A DNA stretch of 58,949 bases from Bordetella parapertussis (GTDB taxonomy: Bacteria; Pseudomonadota; Gammaproteobacteria; Burkholderiales; Burkholderiaceae_B): positions 1 through 58,949 of the forward strand of contig CAMDNZ010000017.1 of assembly GCA_945903445.1 (NCBI GenBank). The letters are read 5' to 3'. This document shows, one piece after another, positions 52,804 through 58,949 of the stretch. A program made the translations under genes and the position numbers. How positions within the stretch are numbered: the stretch's first letter is position 1; each line of letters starts with the position of its first letter. Below the pieces are notes generated by a model. It had not been told where the DNA came from, did no database searches, and worked only from the letters and a program-made list of their open reading frames with translations.

Positions 52804-53457
52804 TTAGGTTTTTCGGGAAGAAACGGTGGTGAGCGGCGGCATAATGCCTTGGGGTGCGATCGCCTGGCGTCGCAAGCCCTTCGAAATACGAATCAGCACC
52901 ACACCGAAGGCAATCAGGAAGAGCGCTGGAAAGAGTCCGGCGGAAATGTCCGAGCCTGCGAGAAGCGTTACGGCGGCCATCATCACGCCGCCGAAAACGA
53001 TCACGTAGCCGATCATCGAGAAGAATAATCCAACCAGCCACTGAACGCTCAAAGCCACTGGATTTTGACCGGGATGCCGGTTGACGCGTTGCCACGCGGG
53101 CGCTTGCGGATCGGTCGGAAAGCTTGCCTGTGAGGACGAGGGCTCGGGCTGGCGGCCGAAGGTCATATCGTTCAAGGCCCCCGAAGAAGGGGCTTGCTGG
53201 GCACGTATTGCCTGTTGCTCGCGTTCGGCTCGCAGCATATCGCGGGTGTCTCGCGCTGCGTCGATATCCGCCGCGCCACCCAAGGGGTCGCTATCGCCGC
53301 TACCGTCGAAGCCATTGGGGACATCGGGTACATCGGCTTGCAGCGACTCTGTGGCATGCCGGCCTTTGCCCCGTGTCACGCGGCCCGGCTCACCATTAGT
53401 CAGCAACTCGACATAGCGGGCGAAATCGCCGTTTTTCGGTCCAGAATGAATACCCAT
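52804..53457 (-). CDS. hypothetical protein with disordered N-terminus and two membrane helices
   Basis: A 217-residue protein whose first 130 residues are hydrophilic and low in order (Gly, Asp, Pro, Gln-rich), followed by two membrane helices (about 137-162 and 168-188) and a basic tail. A strong AAGGAG site lies before ATG 53457, so the gene looks real. I recognise no family. It lies 15 bases upstream of dut on the same strand and may be co-transcribed. Confidence 0.8.
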   Translation of the reverse strand: MGIHSGPKNGDFARYVELLTNGEPGRVTRGKGRHATESLQADVPDVPNGFDGSGDSDPLGGAADIDAARDTRDMLRAEREQQAIRAQQAPSSGALNDMTFGRQPEPSSSQASFPTDPQAPAWQRVNRHPGQNPVALSVQWLVGLFFSMIGYVIVFGGVMMAAVTLLAGSDISAGLFPALFLIAFGVVLIRISKGLRRQAIAPQGIMPPLTTVSSRKT

Positions 53458-53492
53458 GGCTGCTCCTTCGATAGCGTCGTGGGGCGTTGCGC

Positions 53493-54125
53493 CTAACGTC
53501 GCGCCTTGGCAGGCGCTTTACGTTTGCGAACGAAAGCGTAGGCGATGGCAATGCCGAAAATCACGGATGCCGCCGCGCCCACCATCATGCCGGTTTGCTG
53601 CATGTTCTCGCTGGCGCCCAGCGAGCGTGCAGCGAAATAACCCGGCGCGAGCAGCATGGGCACCCATAAGATAGCCGAGAGCACGTTGGCGATCTCGAAT
53701 TTCAGATGATTCATCCGCATGATGCCCGCCACGGTTGGCACCGTGGACCGGATCGGGCCGAGGAATCGTCCGAGCAGAATCGAAAAAAAACCGTAACGAC
53801 TGAAAAACAGCCTGGCACGTGCCACGCTGCGCCGATGAGTTTTCAAGGGCCAACGGTGTACCAAGGTGGGTCCTGCCAGTCGGCCGATCCAGTACGACAC
53901 CGAGTCGCCCAATACCGCGCCGATAACCCCCCATGCCACGATGGACGCCGGGTTGAGCAAATCGTTGCCGGCCATGCCGCCCGCCATGAGCAGCAGCGCC
54001 GTGGCAGGTACGAAAAAGCCCACCACCAGCATTGATTCTGCGAATGTCAGCAGGCCTATGATAGGGCCAGCCCAGAACTGATTGTTTCGGATAAAAGTCT
54101 CAACAATCGAGATGTAGGCATCCAT
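53493..54125 (-). CDS. DedA family membrane protein
   Basis: A 210-residue DedA (SNARE-associated PF09335) protein, a class now linked to moving undecaprenyl phosphate or phospholipids across the membrane and to membrane potential and drug tolerance. Seen are the GPIIGLLTFAESMLVVGFFV start, AWGVIGAVLGDSVSYWIGRL, FFSRYG and the Arg-rich FLGPIRSTVPTVAGI. The start at ATG 54125 fits the family; an in-frame start at 54272 would add 49 residues. Divergent from the YdjM-like gene. Confidence 0.92.
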   Translation of the reverse strand: MDAYISIVETFIRNNQFWAGPIIGLLTFAESMLVVGFFVPATALLLMAGGMAGNDLLNPASIVAWGVIGAVLGDSVSYWIGRLAGPTLVHRWPLKTHRRSVARARLFFSRYGFFSILLGRFLGPIRSTVPTVAGIMRMNHLKFEIANVLSAILWVPMLLAPGYFAARSLGASENMQQTGMMVGAAASVIFGIAIAYAFVRKRKAPAKARR

Positions 54126-54254
54126 GCGTGTAAACCCGTATAAACAATGCGGTATCTTAACGCCTGTCCTTCGACCCCCACTCGTTCGAATCGTGCGAAC
54201 GCCTTGCAAGACGCATGCAAGTGTAAGGGGCGTATCACCCAAGACCTGGATTGT

Positions 54255-55307
54255 ATGGATTCGATTACACAAGCCGTTTTAGGCGCTGGCATCGCCGGTG
54301 CCGTCCTGGGCCCCAAACAGGGCCGTCGTGCCTTGCTGTATGGGGCGCTGTTGGGCACCCTGCCTGACCTGGATGTGTTGCAGTCCTATCCCGATCCGGT
54401 CTCGACCATGACCTTTCATCGGGGCTGGTCGCACTCGGTGTTCGTGCTGACTGCCGCCTCGCTGGCCTTGACCGGCGTCGTGCGCGCTGTATTTCCGAAG
54501 GCGCCGTATGGGGCCTTGAGATTGTTCCTGGCGATATGGCTGGTGCTGCTGACTCATCCGATCCTGGATGCGTTCACCTCGTATGGAACTCAGCTGTTCT
54601 GGCCCTTGGCGCGCACCCCTGAGAGTTGGTCCAGCATGTTCATCATCGACCCGATCTACACGGTTCCGATGCTGGTCGCGGTGATCGTGGCGGGCTGCTC
54701 CGGGATCGGCCCGAAAGCATGGCGGGGACTATGCTGGACGATGGGGTTTGGCTGCTTGTATCTGGCGTTCAGCCTGGGTGCGAAGCACATCAGCGAGGCC
54801 CGGGTGTGCGCTGCCTTGACCGCGCAAGGCGTGGCGATCGAACGCGTTTTCTCGACGCCCATGCCCTTGAATACCTTGCTGTGGCGGGTGGTGGTGGATA
54901 CCGGCGATGGTCACTACGTCGAAGCCGTCAGCGGGCTGTTTGACCGCGCTGCGCCGCAAACGCTGCGTCAGCCCTTCAATCGCGAACTCGCCAAGGCGCT
55001 CGTCGATTCCCCACTGCACACTCGATTGAACTGGTTTACCGATGGCTGGCTGCGTTATGACCGCATCGGCAACGCCCTGGTGGTGACGGATCTGCGCATG
55101 GGCATGCCGGGCTTCTACACGTTCCGCTTCCGCATGGCCACCGAGCAGGCCGGACGCTGGCAGGCGATCACGCCGGTGCGCTGGTCCAGCGAGCGCGGCG
55201 ACATGAACGTATTGAAGGGCATCCTGCGGCGCATCTTTGCCGACGAACCGCCCCTGCCTTTAGCAACGTGGGCGGCGAGTAACAGTCGGGTTCAAGCCCT
55301 GGACTAA
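54255..55307 (+). CDS. YdjM-like metal-dependent hydrolase/membrane protein (DUF457)
   Basis: A 350-residue protein of the YdjM/DUF457 family, with an N-terminal MDSITQAVLGAGIAGAVLGP, a metal-site-like LPDLDVLQSYPDP followed by the HRGWSHSV motif, four to five membrane helices, and a soluble C-terminal domain of about 150 residues. The conserved Asp and His residues suggest a metal hydrolase in the membrane; the function is not settled. ATG 54255 is chosen; the in-frame start at 54147 would add 36 residues. Confidence 0.87.
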   Translation: MDSITQAVLGAGIAGAVLGPKQGRRALLYGALLGTLPDLDVLQSYPDPVSTMTFHRGWSHSVFVLTAASLALTGVVRAVFPKAPYGALRLFLAIWLVLLTHPILDAFTSYGTQLFWPLARTPESWSSMFIIDPIYTVPMLVAVIVAGCSGIGPKAWRGLCWTMGFGCLYLAFSLGAKHISEARVCAALTAQGVAIERVFSTPMPLNTLLWRVVVDTGDGHYVEAVSGLFDRAAPQTLRQPFNRELAKALVDSPLHTRLNWFTDGWLRYDRIGNALVVTDLRMGMPGFYTFRFRMATEQAGRWQAITPVRWSSERGDMNVLKGILRRIFADEPPLPLATWAASNSRVQALD

Positions 55308-55319
55308 TGGCGATTTCGC

Positions 55320-56522
55320 TTAGCGGCGGCGAGCGCGATAACGCGTAGCGATTTCGCCGATCAGCCGCAAGGCAGCGTCGCGTTTGGTGGCGGCGGGCAG
55401 GGGGTGAGCGCCCGCCTCGTCGAACAGCACGAGTTCAGTGCTGTCGGCATCCATCACGTTCTGCGCGAGATTGCCCACTAACAGTGGCACCCCTTTGCGG
55501 CGGCGTTTCGCTTCGGCGTGCTCGGCCAGCTTCTCGGTCTCGGCTGCAAAACCGACACACCATGGGCCGTCGGCGAGCGCGGCGACCTCGGCCAGGATGT
55601 CGGGATTGGGCGCGAACGCGAGCGCAGGCGCGTCACCGCCGGCGTCTTTCTTGTGCTTGTGGGCACTGACATTGGTGACGTGCCAATCGGCTACTGCCGC
55701 GACGCCAATGAAAATATCGGCGTCGCCCGCGTGTTGCATGACGGCGCTGTGCATTTGGCGTGCGGTGTGGGCGGGCACGACGGTAGCGCCGCGCGGCAAG
55801 GGCAGGGCGGTCGGTCCGGTTACCAGGGTGACCGTCGCACCGGCCTCCACGGCGGCACGCGCCAGGGCGTAGCCCGTCTTGCCGCTGGATCGGTTGGTCA
55901 GCACGCGAACCGGATCGACGGGCTCGGAAGTCGGGCCAGCCGTCAGCAGGATACGCACGCCCTGTAGGGATTTCTCGGCTAATTCGGCCACGACATCGGC
56001 CAGGATGTCAGCGGGCTCTAGCATGCGTCCATCGCCCGTTTCGCCGCAGGCTTGATCGCCGCTGGCCGGTCCGAAAATCGCCACGCCGTCGGCGCGAAGC
56101 TGCGCGACATTGCGTTGGGTGGCTGGTTTTTCCCACATCTCGCGGTTCATGGCAGGCACCACCGCCATCGGGCAGGGACATGCCAGGCAGAGCGTCGACA
56201 ACAGGTCGTCGGCCATGCCATGCGCCATCTTGGCCATGAAATCGGCGCTCGCCGGGGCGATCAAGACCAGATCGGCGCCGCGCGTTAAGTCGATGTGCGG
56301 CATGTTGTTGGCCACGCGGGCATCCCACGCATCGACGTACACCGTACGCCCCGACAAGGCTTGCAGGGTGACCGGGGTAATGAAGTGCGTGGCGGCTTCG
56401 GTCATCACCACGTCGACCTGCGCGCCTTGTTCGATCATGCGCCGCAGTAGCTCGGCGATCTTGTAGCAGGCAATGCCGCCCGTCAGCCCGAGAACGATGC
56501 GCTTATCGGCAAGATCGGCCAT
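55320..56522 (-). CDS. coaBC: bifunctional phosphopantothenoylcysteine decarboxylase/phosphopantothenate-cysteine ligase
   Basis: CoaBC makes 4'-phosphopantetheine from 4'-phosphopantothenate in coenzyme A synthesis. The 400-residue protein has the flavin CoaC domain (LGLTGGIACYKIAELLRRM, SADFMAKMAHGMADDLL, then AVVPAMNREMW) and the CoaB ligase domain (LLTAGPTSEPVDPVRVLTNR, SSGKTGYALARAA). Its start ATG lies 16 bases after lspA. Confidence 0.96.
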   Translation of the reverse strand: MADLADKRIVLGLTGGIACYKIAELLRRMIEQGAQVDVVMTEAATHFITPVTLQALSGRTVYVDAWDARVANNMPHIDLTRGADLVLIAPASADFMAKMAHGMADDLLSTLCLACPCPMAVVPAMNREMWEKPATQRNVAQLRADGVAIFGPASGDQACGETGDGRMLEPADILADVVAELAEKSLQGVRILLTAGPTSEPVDPVRVLTNRSSGKTGYALARAAVEAGATVTLVTGPTALPLPRGATVVPAHTARQMHSAVMQHAGDADIFIGVAAVADWHVTNVSAHKHKKDAGGDAPALAFAPNPDILAEVAALADGPWCVGFAAETEKLAEHAEAKRRRKGVPLLVGNLAQNVMDADSTELVLFDEAGAHPLPAATKRDAALRLIGEIATRYRARRR

Positions 56523-56538
56523 GGCGATTCCTTAACAC

Positions 56539-57045
56539 TCAGTGAGCGGCTTTTTTGGCCTGACGGGCTCGCAACAACTCGTCCAGCACCAGCAATATGG
56601 CCCCGCACACGATGCCCGTGTCGGCCACGTTGAACGCCGGGTAATACCAATTGCGCCAATAGAACAGCAGGAAATCGACCACGTGACCGTAGATCAGGCG
56701 ATCGATGACGTTGCCGACCGCGCCGCCCAGGATCAGGGCCAGCGCCAGACAAAAGCGCGGCTGTGCGGTGTGACGACGCAGCATCCACACGATGACGCCG
56801 GAAGCGATCGTGCCCAGGCCGACGAAAAACCAGCGCTGCCAGCCGTCTTCGGACGCCAGAAAGCTAAAGGCCGCGCCGCGGTTGTACATCAGCGTGAGGT
56901 CGAAGAACGGCAGCACGTTCACCCGTTCGCCATAGGCGAACTGGGTGTTGAAATACACTTTGGTGATTTGATCCAGGATCAACAGTACGAGGGCCAGACC
57001 CAGCCAGTGCCGGGCCGTGCGAAAAGGTGGGGCAGAGGTCGTCAT
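56539..57045 (-). CDS. lspA: lipoprotein signal peptidase
   Basis: LspA cuts signal peptides from prolipoproteins in the inner membrane. The 168-residue protein has four helices and the catalytic Asp pair D124 (NVIDRLIYGHVVDF) and D142 (FNVADTGI). ileS ends three bases upstream, giving the usual ileS-lspA pair. Confidence 0.97.
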   Translation of the reverse strand: MTTSAPPFRTARHWLGLALVLLILDQITKVYFNTQFAYGERVNVLPFFDLTLMYNRGAAFSFLASEDGWQRWFFVGLGTIASGVIVWMLRRHTAQPRFCLALALILGGAVGNVIDRLIYGHVVDFLLFYWRNWYYPAFNVADTGIVCGAILLVLDELLRARQAKKAAH

Positions 57046-57048
57046 CGA

Positions 57049-58949
57049 TCAGGCCTTGCTACGTTGTTCACCGCTGCCGAACAGATTGCTCACGCATCGT
57101 CCGCAGATCTCGGGGTGGTCTGCATTCGCGCCCACGTCGGCACGCCAGTGCCAGCAACGGGCGCATTTCAGACGGTTGGTGGGCGTGATGTCCACACGCA
57201 GTTCGCCCGTGCCTTGCACGACTTGCGCCTGCGAGACGATCAGCACGAACTTCAGATCGTCGCCCAGCGACTGCAAAACCGCGTAGTCGTCGCCCGAGGC
57301 GTGCAGCACCACTTCGGCTTGCAAGGCCGCGCCGATCTTGCCTTCGGTCCGGACGTCTTCCAGACGCCGCATGACTTCGGCCCGCAGCGCGCGCAGACGA
57401 TCCCAGCGGGCGACGAGCAGGTCGCCATCGGCCAGACCGGGCAATGGCTCGTAGACCGTGGTGAAAATGGTGTGATCGGGACGGCTGGCTCGGTCGGCAT
57501 CCAGAATCTTCCAGGCTTCCTCTGCCGTGAACGACAGCACGGGCGCCATCAGCTTGACCAACGTGCGTGCGACGCGCAGAAGCGCCGTTTGCGCGCTGCG
57601 GCGGGCCAGACTGTCGGGCGCGCTGGTGTACAGACGGTCTTTCAGAATATCCAGATAGAACGCGCCAAGGTCTTCGGAACAGAAGCTTTGCAAGCGCGAG
57701 ACGGCCGGATGGAAGTCGTAACGCTCGTAATGCGCACGGACTTCGTCCTGCATGCGTGCCGTCATCGACAGCGCATAGCGGTCGATGTCCAGCAGCGATT
57801 CGTCGGCCACCGTTTGAGTGGCGGCGTCGAAGTCGGCGACGTTGGCCAACAGGAAGCGCAGCGTGTTGCGGATGCGGCGATAGCTCTCCACCACGCGTTT
57901 CAGAATTTCGTCCGACAGCGACAACTCACCGGAGTAGTCGGTCGAGGCAACCCACAGACGCAGGATTTCGGCACCCAGCGAATCGGAAATCTTTTGCGGG
58001 CCAATGACGTTGCCCAGCGACTTGCTCATTTTCCGGCCTTGGCCATCGACCACGAAGCCGTGAGTGAGCAGGGCTTTGTAGGGCGGCTGGCCGAACAGCA
58101 TGCAGCCCGTCAGCAAGGACGAATGGAACCAGCCACGATGCTGATCCGAGCCTTCCAGGTAGAGGTCGGCCGGCCATGCCAGCCCTGCGCCATGCGAGCC
58201 GCCACTGGCCGGGCCTGTGCCGTCGTCGCGGCCGCCCAGCACGGTGTAGTGCGTGGTGCCGGAGTCGAACCAGACGTCCAGCGTGTCGCGGTTCTTTTCG
58301 TAGACTTCGGCGTCTGCGCCTAACAACTCGCTGGGGTCCAGTTTCTGCCAAGCCTCAATCCCGTCGCGCTCGATGCGCTGAGCGACTTGTTCGATGAGCG
58401 CAGGCGTATCGGGATGAAGCTCCCCGGTTTCCTTGTGAACGAAGAAGGCCATCGGCACGCCCCACTGGCGCTGGCGCGACAGCGTCCAGTCGGGCCGATT
58501 GGCGATCATGGCATGCAGACGGGCACGTCCCCAGGCGGGATAGAAGGCGGTTTGCTCGATGCCGGCCAGGGCCGTTTCGCGCAGGCTTGGTCCACCGTCC
58601 GCAGGCACCACATCCATACCGGCGAACCATTGGCTGGTCGCACGGTAGATGATGGGTGTTTTGTGGCGCCAGCAGTGCATGTAGCTGTGGGTATGCTGCT
58701 CGACCTTGATCAAGGTGCCTGCGGCGTCCAAGGCTTCGACGATCTTCGGGTTGGCTTCCCAGATGCTCAGGCCACCGAACAACGGCAAGGTGCTGGCGTA
58801 ACGCCCGTCGCCCATTACCGGATTGATCATTTCGTCGTCGGTCACGCCGTGACTGCGGCAGGAGATGAAATCCTCCACGCCATAAGCCGGGGCCGAGTGA
58901 ACCACGCCCGTGCCGGCGTCCAGCGACACGTAGTCGGCCAGGTACATCG
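57049..58949 (-). CDS. ileS: isoleucine-tRNA ligase, C-terminal two thirds (runs off window)
   Basis: IleS charges tRNA-Ile. The visible 633 residues include the end of the editing domain, the class I KMSKS motif (GRKMSKSLGN), the anticodon-binding domain, and the C-terminal zinc finger (CARCWHW...CGRC). The N-terminal HIGH region lies beyond base 58949. No frameshift is seen. Confidence 0.97.
   Translation of the reverse strand, partial: MYLADYVSLDAGTGVVHSAPAYGVEDFISCRSHGVTDDEMINPVMGDGRYASTLPLFGGLSIWEANPKIVEALDAAGTLIKVEQHTHSYMHCWRHKTPIIYRATSQWFAGMDVVPADGGPSLRETALAGIEQTAFYPAWGRARLHAMIANRPDWTLSRQRQWGVPMAFFVHKETGELHPDTPALIEQVAQRIERDGIEAWQKLDPSELLGADAEVYEKNRDTLDVWFDSGTTHYTVLGGRDDGTGPASGGSHGAGLAWPADLYLEGSDQHRGWFHSSLLTGCMLFGQPPYKALLTHGFVVDGQGRKMSKSLGNVIGPQKISDSLGAEILRLWVASTDYSGELSLSDEILKRVVESYRRIRNTLRFLLANVADFDAATQTVADESLLDIDRYALSMTARMQDEVRAHYERYDFHPAVSRLQSFCSEDLGAFYLDILKDRLYTSAPDSLARRSAQTALLRVARTLVKLMAPVLSFTAEEAWKILDADRASRPDHTIFTTVYEPLPGLADGDLLVARWDRLRALRAEVMRRLEDVRTEGKIGAALQAEVVLHASGDDYAVLQSLGDDLKFVLIVSQAQVVQGTGELRVDITPTNRLKCARCWHWRADVGANADHPEICGRCVSNLFGSGEQRSKA

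Noticed and set aside
56542..58323. 593-residue plus-strand ORF opposite lspA and ileS
   Set aside because: It lies antisense to two certain genes, has no recognisable domain, and long antisense frames are common in GC-rich coding DNA.

Overview
The window reads as a chromosome segment of a betaproteobacterium of the order Burkholderiales, most likely family Alcaligenaceae (Bordetella/Achromobacter/Pusillimonas relatives). This rests on protein character and gene neighbourhoods: rnr-rlmB beside tRNA-Leu, DUF3579 opposite argF, rpsT near murJ, exbB-exbD-lpxK-Trm112-kdsB-adk, cspD opposite clpS, and ileS-lspA-coaBC. I cannot name a genus. Almost everything is chromosomal housekeeping DNA. The only clear mobile element is the 5' end of an IS481-like transposase at the left edge. 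I see no prophage, CRISPR array or plasmid functions.

Layout. 0-5 kb: IS end, a small disordered ORF, rpoN, and two divergent paralogous sigma-54 activators with a sigma-54-type promoter motif between them. 5-7 kb: PfpI/DJ-1 protein, two small divergent acidic proteins, a GNAT enzyme and tRNA-Leu. 7-13 kb: a 13-bp tandem repeat, RNase R, RlmB, a cystathionine gamma-synthase family enzyme, HU and tRNA-Val. 13-19 kb: an unusual S8 protease, tonB-exbB-exbD behind a Fur-box-like palindrome, and an OmpR-type two-component pair. 19-30 kb (mostly minus strand): argF, a Bug receptor divergent from an HpaI-type aldolase, rpsT, an orphan FecR, murJ, an SDR, adk, then the lipid A/KDO operon exbB-exbD-lpxK-Trm112-kdsB.

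30-47 kb: a 596-bp intergenic region with two perfect DnaA boxes and an AT-rich segment framed by an inverted repeat, then xseA. A plus-strand run follows: clpS, a giant alpha-2-macroglobulin, PBP1C, clpA, pqiA, pqiB, pqiC. The alpha-2-macroglobulin/PBP1C pair separates clpS from clpA, and clpA overlaps pqiA by four bases. 47-52 kb: OsmC, an amino-acid-type binding protein and a complete ehuBCDA-like ABC transporter. 52-59 kb: dut, a hypothetical membrane protein, DedA, a YdjM-like protein, coaBC, lspA and the 3' part of ileS.

The most interesting points are the clpS/alpha-2-macroglobulin/PBP1C/clpA/pqiABC cluster, the DnaA-box region, the signal-less S8 protease next to tRNA-Val, and the rpoN/activator cluster. 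None is proven to be a new system. The calls come from reading the sequence, without database searches.
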